The notes under the pieces: generated by a model
What the model was told of the DNA's origin: nothing
Databases searched by the model: none
The model's input: the letters and a program-made list of their open reading frames with translations, nothing else
Part shown: in pieces, positions 21,370 to 32,173 of the stretch
How the letters are laid out: each line of letters opens with the position of its first letter
Position numbering within the stretch: the stretch's first letter is position 1
Made by a program: the position numbers and the translations under genes
From: Cercospora beticola
Lineage: Eukaryota > Ascomycota > Dothideomycetes > Mycosphaerellales > Mycosphaerellaceae
Reading direction: 5' to 3'
Length of the DNA stretch: 64,000 bases
Assembly: GCF_033473495.1 (NCBI RefSeq)
Contig: NC_088943.1
Span: 2,336,001-2,400,000, forward strand

Positions 21370-22779
21370 TCACAAATCCAGAAGCTCAACAGCGTCCGGC
21401 TCGCTGCAAACATAGATGGTCTCGTGCTTGTCAGTGAAGCCATTGAAGCGAGTGGCAGAGCACTTGGTATAGGCACCCATCTCCTCAAAGTACAACCAGT
21501 CACCGGTGTTGACCAGGTGCTTGGAGGTCCATTTCTCAGAAATGCAGTCGATGCCATCGCAAGTGGGGCCCCAGACGGAGTAGGTGATTGGCTTTCGATA
21601 AAGAGTGGTGTCCTCTTCGCCCGACGCATAACCGGAGTCGACCATCGAATCGCCACTGAAAGCATAGTTGTAGCAGTCTGGGCGATCACTGTTGCGCAAG
21701 ACTTGCGGAACTGGATGCTGGTGATCGAAGATGATGCTCGAGAAGTTGCCGTACACACCGTCATTCATGTACAGCATGTAGCTTGTGTCTCCGCCAAGAA
21801 GCTTGTCCTCGACTGTGCGACGAGCAATGACGTTGCATGCAAGAGTGAAGGCAGTGCTTGTGTAGTACCGGCCTGGCTCAGCGATGATGCGAACATGAGG
21901 TGGGAAGAGATCGTCGACGGCGGAAGCAAGGACCGGAGCCATCTCATCGAACGTCTCTGGGACGAAGCCGCCACCACAGTCGAGCGTGTGCATGTCGAAG
22001 CCAAGGGCGGCGCCTTGATCGAAGACAGAACGCGCATCGTTGACGGCTTGACGGAATGCCAGTGGATCAGATGCTCCAGAGCCAACGTGGAAAGCTACGC
22101 CGACCACATTCAGCTCGAGTTCCTTTGCCAGTGACAGCAAATCTGGAACGACATCCATGGCAGCACCGAACTTCTGGCTCAGTCGGCACAAGCTCGCCGA
22201 GTCGTCGGTCGAGATGCGCAGGAAAAGCTCAGCAGATGGGTAAATCTGCTTGATCTTGTACAGCTCATCGGTGTTGTCAAAAGTCATCTGCCGGACACCT
22301 GTCTTGGCAGTGTACTTGAGGTAGCTCTTGGTCTTGCATGGCTGAGCGTAGATGATGCGATATGGAGCTACTCCAATAGCGAGGACCTGCTCAATCTCGG
22401 CCTTGCTGGCACAGTCGAAGCCAGCTCCCATCTTGGCCAACAGGCGCAAGACCGAAGTGTCTGGGTTGCACTTCACAGCGTAGTGTGGTGTGACACGTGG
22501 CAGACGCTTCTGCCATCGGACGTGCTGGCGGTAGACCTCTCCTAGGTCCGCGACGAAGAAGGCATCTTCGGCGCCCGCATCGCAGTCATCCGTGTCGATT
22601 TTGTCAATGTGCTGCTGCAGCGCAGCGCCAATCATTCCTCTTGCATTCTTCGCGCCACCTTGAAAGCCCGCTCCGCTATCGTAGTCGGAGACGGAATTGA
22701 TATCGATGTAGTCTGTCGTCTTTTTCAACGACAGAGAATCGAAGGTGTTTGGTAGAATGTCAATGGCGCTAGGTGCCAT
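21370..22779 (-). CDS. Ornithine decarboxylase
   Basis: This single-exon ORF of 469 residues belongs to the group IV PLP decarboxylases (alanine-racemase fold). The Schiff-base lysine is K103 in HYAVKCNPD. The glycine-rich phosphate loop is LDCGGGF, AEPGRYY follows, and the catalytic cysteine is C407 in WGPTCDGIDC, which is contributed across the dimer interface. The enzyme makes putrescine from ornithine, the first step of polyamine synthesis, in the cytosol; it is the equivalent of yeast SPE1. Length and motif order match fungal enzymes, and nothing is missing. In fungi the level is set by antizyme-mediated decay; the antizyme gene is not in this window. The 5' region is unusually long (1.9 kb to the next gene), which leaves room for leader control. 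Confidence 0.97.
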   Translation of the reverse strand: MAPSAIDILPNTFDSLSLKKTTDYIDINSVSDYDSGAGFQGGAKNARGMIGAALQQHIDKIDTDDCDAGAEDAFFVADLGEVYRQHVRWQKRLPRVTPHYAVKCNPDTSVLRLLAKMGAGFDCASKAEIEQVLAIGVAPYRIIYAQPCKTKSYLKYTAKTGVRQMTFDNTDELYKIKQIYPSAELFLRISTDDSASLCRLSQKFGAAMDVVPDLLSLAKELELNVVGVAFHVGSGASDPLAFRQAVNDARSVFDQGAALGFDMHTLDCGGGFVPETFDEMAPVLASAVDDLFPPHVRIIAEPGRYYTSTAFTLACNVIARRTVEDKLLGGDTSYMLYMNDGVYGNFSSIIFDHQHPVPQVLRNSDRPDCYNYAFSGDSMVDSGYASGEEDTTLYRKPITYSVWGPTCDGIDCISEKWTSKHLVNTGDWLYFEEMGAYTKCSATRFNGFTDKHETIYVCSEPDAVELLDL

Positions 22780-24670
22780 ACCCCTGCTGACGAAGGCTGG
22801 GAGATGTTGATTGTTGGTGAAAGTTGTTTGCCCGAGTCTCCGAAGAGGTGTTAAGGAGGTTTGAAAGGTGCGAAGTCGAGGCGGACTGTTCCTAGATGGC
22901 GCTTGCCAGACTCTTCCCCCGGGCGGGAAAGAGCTTCAAAGTGGCTCTTATGCGGCAGCTGAGTGGTGTCGTCCGATGGGTGAGGTTGTTGTTGCAACAA
23001 CTCAAAAACAAGACTTGGGATGGCTGGGTCGTACTCAGGCCGAGGGTGGTGGTGGAGGGATGGTGTTTTGGATGTGCCTATCTCGGTGTGGGATGGAATT
23101 GTTAAAGGCTGTCGGCGAAGCCGTGGTGACGGTTGGGAGCCAGTTTTACCACCGGCTATCTAAAGTCGCGCGCGGGTCAGTCACTTGCGTGAGGGCGGTG
23201 GCAGTGGTGGTTTGAAGGCAGAAGAGGGGCGAATTGCTGTGGGCGGCCGATGCGCCCGTGAGAAATCGCGCAAGTGACAAGTACCTCGCCGGAGTACACG
23301 TACCGGTTTCTCAGAAGAGTTGGCAGTAAGGCAGATTTGGTCAGGTTGCCAATTGTGATCGGCTGGCGAGGTGAAGGTGTGGTTCGTAGGAGAAGCGGTG
23401 TCGCCAAAAAAGACGCAACTTGGTTTTGTGTGTGGTGAAGGGCGAAGGCTCGTCGTTTCGCACGGGCCACCAGATGTCATCGACGGCAATTTGTTGGGCT
23501 GCGACTGCCACTGCTGCTGCGAGCGTGCGGCTCTGCTCCTGCCTCGCTCACTCCCTGTTGCCTGTTCCTGATATAGGGCAACGCTGTGTAACTCCGAATA
23601 TAACAATGGTTTCGACATTTGATGTGCAGAGCAGATCGCAACTTCAGACCAAGCTGCGGTCATTGTGTCGACAGCGTCATCTGGACCCATCGCATATCGC
23701 TTCTGGTATCGCTCGAATGGGCCTAGGATGATGGCATGTACCTTTCTGGTAGTCTCAATAACCACAGTAGACGCTTGCGGCATTGCGAGCGCAGACGAGC
23801 ACCACAACTTGAGCTACTTGTCGGCACATGAAGGGCCGCGCACAAAGTGCAATGGCACGGTAAGTGTGGTGGAGGCATGATAAAGATTTGAAGGACTTGA
23901 CAAGTCATCGTCCCAACTAATGCCAGATATCATTCGGACAAGCGAGTGCGCACGAGAAACAACAGCATCGCCCATATTCAACATTAGTTATGTGACGAGG
24001 CTTCAAGAACACGACTGGATTTACTGGCTCGTTGACCAGACGAGGGATGAAGATGAGCTCGACAATCTGTATCTACCGTCATGTTTCGACTACGACGCAC
24101 TTCAACCGTCTACGTCCTAGTGTTACATGCTGGGCCGTCGGTCGCACGCGAGTGTTCATCGACTCATAGGAGGTACGATCCATGGATATTCCAAAATCTC
24201 CAGGAGCTGGAAGCCCATGTGCAGAGAAAAACATACAACAATGTCACACGCAGTGCCAGGTATGCGACAGTTGTTCCCTGAAGTAAATGCCAACGTCAGT
24301 ACCTACTCCGCGGTGTGCAAATGTCGCTCATCCAAGGAGACAGAGACAACGCGCAAAGCACACCAAAACAAAAAATGATCACACATTTTGAGAAGCAGCG
24401 ATAATGTTCAAAATTTAATTCTTTTGAATTGTCTTTCATATCCTGTACATGCGACACACTAGTCCGCTCTAGCAAAGTACACAGCAGCATCATCCTCCGC
24501 TGTGCACAAGTCTCGACGTTTCTAGTCCAGATCGCTAAAATCTACAGCCGTTACAAGTAGGTTATCCCCCATCATCAGAATATGCATTTTTGTGTCCTGT
24601 CCTGATTCCCATTAAATGCCTGTATTTTATTGTCATCCCAAAATTATACAACGTTCTTCGTTTAGAACAT
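22780..24670. other. Long intergenic region upstream of ornithine decarboxylase
   Basis: This is 1.9 kb without a gene I can support. The longest frame (23181-23807, minus) has no Met-led domain. The part next to the decarboxylase probably holds its promoter and leader. The AT-rich stretch 24400-24660 looks like the 3' end region of the glucanase gene. Confidence 0.45.
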
Positions 24671-25942
24671 TTATAGAGCAGCCATGATGGCTCCCACGAG
24701 GAGGAGACCAGCAGCTGGTGCGTTGGCGACGGCAGCACCGGTGTAAGAGGCGGTGTTGCCACTTGAGGAGGCCGAAGGAGAAGAGCCTGTTGGGGCAGTG
24801 CCGTTGCCGCTTCCGGAGCCAGAGCCGCCAGCAACTGGGCCAGCGTTCTGGTTGTTGTCGTTTGGCGAGCCAGTGCTGCCAGTGGCAGTCGATGTGGCGT
24901 TGTTGCCACCAGCTGGGCGTGGAGAAGGAGTACCGGTAGGGACTGGGATCAGGGATCCAGACCCAGAGACTGCAGTGACGGAAGAGGTCGACTCCTCATC
25001 ATCATCGCTGTTGGCTGGGCAGGACAGGTCGTAGAGAGGAGCACCACGGTCTGGGTTGATGACCTTGAAGGACACCTCCTGGTCAGCGCCGTCGTTCAGC
25101 TGGTACCACCAGGTGTTGACGTTGCCAAGAAGACGGCAGGCAACGGCCTTCCAGTATTGCTCAGCGTTCTCAGTTCCGGAGCTGGCGAGGCCAGATTGAG
25201 GTCCAGTGACAGGCCAGCCGGTCTCGGTGACCCAGACAGGCTTGCCTTGAGCGGCACCCTCAGTAGCCTGAAGAGCGTCGAAGAAGAGTTGCTGGGCGTT
25301 CTGAATGCTGTTCTCGTTGACAGTCTGGAAGTATGGGTAGGCATCAACACCGACCCAGTCGAGGGCCTCGATCACAGCGTTGTTGGAGCCGTTGACGTAG
25401 GCAGTCCAGGTATCGACGTGGCCAATCTGAACATCAGCCCAGGCAGTGCCTTGGAGCACATCACGAGCGCGCTGGATGTAGCCGACGAGCTGGTCAGGCT
25501 GAGCTCCTGGGCCGCTCTCGTTCTCGATACCAGTTGGCGAGATACGGTAGAGATCCTCAGATCCGATCGAGATACCAATGATGGAGTCCCTCAGTTGATC
25601 GCCGTACTGCTCAATGGCGTTTCTCAATGCGGTAAGCTCGTTGTTGAAAGCTTCATCGCCGCCACTGCACCACAGGCCCAAGAGCAATGATGTGTTGGTA
25701 GAGACAGCAGCTGGAAGAGCGGAAATGATGTCGGTCTGCGAGTATCCCTGAATCATGGTGAAGAGACGAGCCGAGTTGAAACCACCGACGCCTGGAAGGT
25801 CCTGTGCAGCCCTGAAATCGGCTTCCCAGTCCGCGAGCTGACGAGCTCGGTTGTCTGCGTAAAGAGCGCCATAGTTGAAGCCGCGAACCTGAGCGGCCGC
25901 GCTGCCCGCGAGGGCTAGTAGCGAGAGTGTTGATGATAGCAT
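24671..25942 (-). CDS. GPI-anchored glucan endo-1,3-beta-glucosidase (GH17)
   Basis: Starting at the ATG complementary to 25940-25942, the protein has 423 residues. Residues 1-17 are a signal peptide (LLALAGSAAAQ). The GH17 barrel follows: the acid/base is E129 in GISIGSEDLYR and the nucleophile is E240 in VWVTETGWP. A Ser/Thr/Gly/Asn-rich linker (about 320-395) leads to a hydrophobic end (APAAGLLLVGAIMAAL) preceded by small residues, a typical GPI-attachment signal. So it is a wall-bound enzyme hydrolysing or remodelling beta-1,3-glucan, like the EglC/Bgl2 group. The frame stays open 49 codons upstream, but that part lacks signal-peptide order and is leader. Coding bias is strong and there is no intron. 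Confidence 0.95.
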   Translation of the reverse strand: MLSSTLSLLALAGSAAAQVRGFNYGALYADNRARQLADWEADFRAAQDLPGVGGFNSARLFTMIQGYSQTDIISALPAAVSTNTSLLLGLWCSGGDEAFNNELTALRNAIEQYGDQLRDSIIGISIGSEDLYRISPTGIENESGPGAQPDQLVGYIQRARDVLQGTAWADVQIGHVDTWTAYVNGSNNAVIEALDWVGVDAYPYFQTVNENSIQNAQQLFFDALQATEGAAQGKPVWVTETGWPVTGPQSGLASSGTENAEQYWKAVACRLLGNVNTWWYQLNDGADQEVSFKVINPDRGAPLYDLSCPANSDDDEESTSSVTAVSGSGSLIPVPTGTPSPRPAGGNNATSTATGSTGSPNDNNQNAGPVAGGSGSGSGNGTAPTGSSPSASSSGNTASYTGAAVANAPAAGLLLVGAIMAAL

Positions 25943-27916
25943 TATGGTTATGAGGTATGAAAAGAGAGACTGTGAGAGATGGATACGAGATGGTAGAGTG
26001 TGAGGCGTAAGAACAAGGAAAGTGAACGCGCGGCGAACAATGGAACATATAGCGCCTCGTAAAGGATGATGACCAAAGCATTGGCACAAGGGGCGATGCC
26101 GCGATCGCTTGGAAGGCTACCAGAAGAGTACCAGTTCCCGTTCAGCCGCCGTTTGGGCCAACGAATACGCAAGACAGCGATTAAAGTTTCCGTTGTATGT
26201 GAAGCCAAACAACTGGGTACTGTTTGCGGATATGCCACGCATGCTTCTCACATTCGCTGCGAATCAATTGGACATTGGCGAGCTCGAAGTCGCATCCATG
26301 CTGGATCAGACGGGTTTTCAGGTACAGTACCGAAAATAGCCTGGTGATCCAGTGATGCATGGTGAACGGCTCGGCATGCGTACGAGTCTAGGCGCATGCA
26401 GACTTGAAACACGATGACCAGTGAGAGCTCGCTTCGGGGCCCCGGGGGACGTCAGGACTTCGGATCTGCTCGTCGCGCGGGCCTGTCGTCTGGCCATCAT
26501 ATCCTCTTCGTATTCATCTTCAATGGTATCACACGTGAGCATCCTGCTGCTGCTGATGGTTTCTCAATCTCTGAACTGCTGTGTGAGCCAAGAGTTGGCG
26601 CATGACGTTGGTTGAGTACGGGTGGCGGCTGCCGCTGCGGAGTGGCGTTTGTTGGCGGCGCTTCCGGTTGCGCCAAACTCACGCGACAGAGCTTCGTGTT
26701 TCGCTGCCTTGATCCTGTCAACGTTTGTTCGTGTGCAGCTATCACAGCATGAAACATTCCAGCATAGCTCAAGATCGAGCGTACGCAACCGCTCGCAGAT
26801 GGTGATGGTGTAAAACTTTTGCAAGCAGTCTACGGCAATGTTGGGGAATGAACGCCAAGATAGCCGACGCAAGCGGATTCAACGCTGGCAGTTGCAAATT
26901 CACGACTCGTTCGAGCACAAAGGAGCCGGCTGACTCTCCAGAAGCATGATGTCGGGGCGTATATCCGGTGACTGTGTAGGATGCTGCACAAGACGAACGT
27001 TGACACCGACACCTGTGATTGCTTCAGAACATCTCAGCACACTCGCTTGCTCTGGCGATCGAGGCAGCGCGGCGTGGTGAGCAGAGTTGGGTGGTGAGAA
27101 AGATGTTGCACCAGCGATGTTTCGACTGACCTCGCGTACGCTCAGAGTTGAAGTCTCCGTCGGTCTATAGCCAGACAAGGAGTAAATTCTGTTGCTGAGA
27201 CCGAACCTGTTCAGCCGTCGAAGGAGCTGACGTTGAGCCATGAGGTAGCAAAGATCAGGTACCCAAGGCTTCTCCACGCCAGGACTGGCTGTATCGGAGC
27301 GATACATCTCAGATCTTGTCGATAGAGTGCATGGAAGCCTTGAGCTCCTGTCAGGTACCGCGGTGCTGAACAGGCATCTGCTCGTACGAAGTGGGATAGT
27401 CGCCTGACTATGGTCCACCAGCGTGACGTTTCGTTGAACGCTTCATGGAGTATATCGCTGAGCTCGCAAGCTCAGCTCCCAAGAGATGTAGTCGTCGACT
27501 CCTGGTCTGATGATGAGTGATCTGCTACCTCCCAGCCAAGGGCGTGACTTGGTCGGTTGTTGTTAGGGTTCATCATCGGTGCCTCGGTTTTGAACTCTTC
27601 CTCTCGCAAGGCAGCGAAAGAGAGGGTGGCAACACCATTTGAATTGAAAAGTGTCGTATCGGGAAGGATGTGAAGAAGTAGGAGGCAGATAGGTAGGCCT
27701 TGCTTCCAAAATGGCGGCCTTGAATGCAGCCTCAGGCAGATTTCCAAATCTTGGCACAAACTTTCTCCGCCAAAAGTCACGACTGCTTTGCTCCTGCGTT
27801 CTCCCAGATCGGACACCGCGGCGGTGTTGGACTTGACCAGATGCCACATATGTGATGATATTCGCACAGTAGTCTGCGTTCGAATATCGCAGACCCCACA
27901 GCAGGTAGAACCAGAG
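25943..27916. other. Divergent intergenic region, glucanase to DPH4
   Basis: This is a 2 kb gap. The left end is the glucanase leader (T/C-rich on the coding strand). The frames at 26900-27418 and 27472-27927 (minus) have no recognisable domain and poor starts. The DPH4 frame is open upstream from 27788 but without an ATG before 27917. Confidence 0.45.
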
Positions 27917-28405
27917 ATGGTCACCAATCTGGATCATTATCAGCTCCTCGGGCTTTCAGAAAAGCGCGATGGATCACGCATCTCGACTGACGAGCTCAGA
28001 CAAGCATACAAGCGAGCGCTACTCTCCTACCATCCAGACAAGCACAATTCCGATGGTCGTCGCTCAGGAGAAACGACAGTGACTGTCGACGAAATCGCTG
28101 AAGCCTACAAAGTTCTTGGCGATGCCACGCTCAGGGCACAATACGATCAAAACTTAGCGAAAGCAGGTCTTGACGACGCTCCTGGAGTCAACACTCGACA
28201 TACTGGCATGGAAATTGTTGACCTCGACGAACTCGACCCAGACGAAGATGGTGCTGTGTGGAGGCGCCCCTGCCGGTGTGGCAGCGAGCCAGCGTTTGTT
28301 GTAACGGAAGCCGAGCTTGAGAAGAACGTCGAATTTGGGGAGCTCATCACTGGCTGCAAAGGATGCAGTCTTTGGCTCAAGGTTATGTTCACTGTCGAGG
28401 ATTGA
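27917..28405 (+). CDS. DPH4: Diphthamide biosynthesis protein 4 (J domain plus CSL zinc finger)
   Basis: The protein has 162 residues from the ATG at 27917. Residues 5-78 form a J domain with HPD at 39-41, which stimulates Hsp70. Residues about 95-160 are a CSL zinc finger: C119, C121, C147 and C150, with WLKV after the last pair. This two-domain order and size match Dph4/Jjj3, which supplies iron/electrons to the Dph1-Dph2 radical enzyme in the first step of diphthamide formation on elongation factor 2. It acts in the cytosol. The upstream open part of the frame lacks an ATG, so the start is well set. Lone small gene; no partner of the pathway is nearby. Confidence 0.95.
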   Translation: MVTNLDHYQLLGLSEKRDGSRISTDELRQAYKRALLSYHPDKHNSDGRRSGETTVTVDEIAEAYKVLGDATLRAQYDQNLAKAGLDDAPGVNTRHTGMEIVDLDELDPDEDGAVWRRPCRCGSEPAFVVTEAELEKNVEFGELITGCKGCSLWLKVMFTVED

Positions 28406-30897
28406 GCCAATCCTATGCCTGGAGTCTCTTTCCGGGATCGCAAAGATGCACACGGCGTCTCGCTGTTCGTATGAACAGCCTAGACCATGCGGAAATTGGG
28501 AGAGAGGCGGTCTCGAAGTCTCAAGCTCTCGCGTGACCTTTCAATTCCCCTGAGCATATCCTTCTCGTCCCGTGGCCGTGAGAGCTCGGCGCTACCATTC
28601 GACAGACGAGCTGGTGCAGGGGCTTGAGCTGCAGAGTGCAGCGGGTTTCGGGATCTCGATGTTCATTGCGAATGGCTCTCGACCTCCTGGCGCTTCAATC
28701 TTCGATGCGGTGGACCAGATCTTGCAGGCCGCGTACGCACCCAACATGGACCAGAAGGCCTCCCGCCTCTCACAGAGCGCCTGCTCTGAATCCCTGTTGA
28801 ACGAGGCTCAGCTTGACGAGACCTGCAGTCATCTCGCCCGGCATGGACGATCATGAAATCATTTCATGTGCTTGCTCTCCATGTCCAATCATTCCCAGCT
28901 CCAGGCTCTCATCTTCTCGTCGAAGCTGACGAAATCTGTCATCTCCCATGTCGATCATGCAAAATGAGGGAGTCTTTGCATCGGCAAAGACGATAATCTA
29001 GCGCTGCAGCGCTAGGAGTCTCCGAAGAGATCGAGTCTACATGGTATGAAGCATTAGCGACGACATATCGATGCATGCAGCAAAGACCGACCATATCCGA
29101 TTCCTGCGCAATTCTGCATACCAAGAGACCCACAATCGGCACGGAGCGAGCGAGCATACATTACAGTACAAAAATGCTTTGCGGTACATGTGTGCATGTG
29201 CATACGCGCATGCATAATGCGTGCACGGCGCTAGTTCATCGCTAAGTTACGGCAACCAGACTTGCTAGCGTTGGATGAAATAGCAAAGGATCACTCACCA
29301 TTCGCTCTCAAACAATGCGTTGTCAAGATCAATTCACGAGTCAGTCAGTCTGGAATACCCTAAAAAGGCGACAACACATCACGAGCCATCAAAGCGCGAT
29401 CGCGTATTCATTCCTCTAGGGCAAAGCCAAGCCCCAGCACAGAAACAACCACCCATGACTGGCCCGGACCCAATCCCATCTCAAATCTTCAACTGCATGG
29501 TTCACGACTGTGCAGTAGTCTCAGCACCAGAATCCCGCTGGCGCCACATGTATGGTCAACACGTTAGTTCCACGAGAGGGAAGAAAGCGAAGGAATCACA
29601 GCCCTGTAGAGCTGAAAACCAATCGGCACTACCATTAGCTAGTACACTTTTCTACACGAACTACAGAATCCTTCTAACAGAATGCACTACTGGTAAACTC
29701 AGCCCTACACAACCAACTATCCAATCCCAAAGCAGCAATGCAAACATCAATCAATTCTATTTCTCAGGTTTTCCCGTCTCTTTCGCAGATCTTTCACCAT
29801 TTTCGGTGTCGGGGCGTCCGAAATGCATGACTTCAACCACGATCTAGTTGCAACATCATCGAACGAAAGTAGAAAAAGCTTCTTTACGCTGCGTCTCCTC
29901 TGATAGTTGTCGTCGTCATGATTCAGCTTCGATTGTACCTTTGCTACTGAATTAGCATCCACTGCCATGCCTTCGATCTCTTAGCAGTGGGGTGCCTTCA
30001 CTCTGTAGCACGTGACCTGTATTTTCCCAATTAAGTCTAGCGTTGCTACCCAGACGTCGCACGTACTGGGCATCAATGTGGGATGGCGCTTATGCGTCGG
30101 ACACGGCCGTGGGAAAGTGATGGATTGTGCTTGGTTGAAAATTTTTCTCATTTCTTGCTACAGTATGCTTCTTTCGCGTCCCTCCCTAAATGCCGATGTC
30201 GCTGAACGCTGAGCAGAATTGTGATGAAGAAAGCTGAGGATTCTTCAGCTCAGAGTGTATAATACATTAGTCTGCTTTTTGCGCCGCCGGAAATAAAGGG
30301 CCATGCCATTTGGCTCCTGCCGCTGCCGCCGCGTGCTATGCTAGTGGAAGAATTAGATCGAGTTTCTGTCGATGCTCGCAGCCACTTCTCCCCATTATGA
30401 AGGTATAATGTAAGATCGCTCATGGAGTCTTGGAGTGATGATAGGCCCGGAAGTGTCGACGTTCCAGATACCCGAGCCTTTGCGAGGTTCCAGATGGACT
30501 AGACCTAGGGTCTCGGCTTCTTGCTTCCAATGCCCTAAGCGACACCCGCGACGGCTGATTCTGAAGGAACACGGAATATGGAATTCAGTTGCCCGGCAAG
30601 TGCACTCGTTGTCGCGACAAGTTCATGATCGTTGTTCCAAGCTCGTTCTTAGATGACCCTCGGCTTGCCGGCTGGTCTAGCCCTCGGTGCAAAGAGCCGA
30701 AAGGATGGCGCCACGTAGTCTCGCTCCAACAATCCGAATGCAGTCTGCTCGTCGTGGTAAAGACAGGCGAACAATCGCAACCTGTACATGCCTGTTCCGG
30801 CATTTGCGCAAAAGACGGACCTCGGCAGGATGCACGACCGCAATGCTAATGTACGCGCAGAAGCGCTGAGGCACGGTGGGCACCACGACAGCGCAGC
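28406..30897. other. Long intergenic region, no confident gene
   Basis: This is 2.5 kb between converging DPH4 and the transcription-factor-like gene. It holds a perfect 18-base palindrome (28998-29015), an alternating purine-pyrimidine patch (29188-29228) and a 130-codon ATG frame at 29456-29847. That frame has a near-C2H2 spacing (CMVHDC..HMYGQH) but nothing else to support it. Confidence 0.4.
28998..29015. repeat. Perfect 18-base palindrome
   Basis: ctagcgctg followed directly by its reverse complement cagcgctag. It lies in a gene-free stretch. It could be a dimeric protein-binding site or chance. Confidence 0.6.
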
Positions 30898-32173
30898 TCA
30901 TTGGGTCCAGAATACATTGTCGGTCAAGATCGTGGCATCGAGAAATTCTGCACAGAACTGTTGACAGCTGGCCAGCCAGCTGCACAGACGGCGCGGGTGT
31001 TCCTTTACCGACTCCGCGGTCGCCGGTGTCATCACGCTTGAGTCTGGAGGCCCATGAGGAACAATCTGCGGTCTGCACGAGGGTGACTTGATGAAGACGC
31101 GAAGACTGCCGGGGGGAAGTAGAGAGCGCCTCCAGTAATTTCTGCAGCGTTGGCGTCGATCCAGAGAAGCGACCGCTCGAGTACACCACCAAGTCCCAGC
31201 GCTGGTAAGCCTCCACGAAGACTGACCATGCGCTGGAGTCCTGTCATGTGGGTGTGGAAGATCTCTCGGTGGCCGAATAGTAATTCAAATGTAGCCATTT
31301 TTCCGACAGCCACGATCATGCTATCGCTTGTTGCGCGGCCTTGCGCTCCATGGTCAGTCATGGCTCGGTTCACTTCTTGAATGGCCATGCCTCGCAGCTG
31401 TAATACATCGATGTTGTGTGAATTGTCTCCATGTAACTTGGCGAGATGAGCTGTGGCCACGAGCATGAGCGCGTGCAGGGAAGCTGGATCGGTGAGGATA
31501 AGGCCAACTAGCTGTGTTCGAATTCCCTGTCTCGTTGAAGCGTCGGTTTCGGGCAGGTCGACAGCCATAGAGTTGCAGTAATGGTCCTGAACTGAGATTA
31601 GTCTGCCATTGTTCCACATCGAGCGCACGCCAACACATACCATGACAGGTCGAAGAGAACTGTGCCATGATTCGGGATAGATCTCAAGGGGATTGATACG
31701 ATGTGTTGGGACGCTGGGTGAGGTTGGTGCTGACGCTTCGGGGCTGCTGGCCTCTGGCTCGGAATTCGAGTGCGTGGGCGACGTCTCTGCGCTGGCGCGG
31801 CTCAATCGCACACTGGAGGTCGGCGAGGGCTGTTGGCTATTCTGTTGAGATTGGCGTGCTTGCTCTGCGACCCTTTGGCGGTGTTTTTCGTGTTGCTTCG
31901 ACGTTACATGGCTGCGGACGTTCCTCCGTGTCTGGGCATTTTTCGCATCCTTGGGGTGTGAGAAGTTCAAGAATCGAAAGTCGATGCCATCCGGGGAGGT
32001 AGGGCTTTTGCTGCCTGAAGGAGTGTCAGAATCTGCAGACATGGCTGCCTTAAGGAAGGCAGAGTGTGGTTGAGCAGAAGGAACATACTGTCGGAACGGC
32101 TAGATGCCGAAGATGTTGGCCCACTTGCCGCAGCCTGACCTTTGGTGAGCTCGGCAGTACGTGAATTGACCAT
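30898..32173 (-). CDS. Fungal transcription-factor-like protein without zinc cluster, three exons
   Basis: I infer exons 32089-32173, 31036-32032 and 30898-30979 (387 residues). The first intron (56 bases) has a GTATGT donor and ctgcag acceptor and joins MVNSRTAELTKG..SRSD to the main frame. The last intron (gtgatg donor) is less sure; without it the frame stops at 31032. The start of exon 2 (FLNFSHPKDAKNAQTRRNVRSHV) and the basic KQHEKHRQRV stretch occur at the N-terminus of many ascomycete proteins annotated as fungal-specific transcription factors. A Ser/Pro linker follows, then a helical region (about 150-350) like the fungal-trans regulatory domain. No Zn2Cys6 motif is present. Nuclear regulator is a reasonable guess; target unknown. 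Confidence 0.65.

Noticed and set aside
21355..22134. 259-codon plus-strand ORF
   Set aside because: It is antisense to ornithine decarboxylase, whose motifs are unmistakable.
29456..29847. C2H2-like motif in a 130-codon ORF
   Set aside because: Finger spacing is one short of consensus, hydrophobic core positions are missing, and the rest of the ORF is low-quality.
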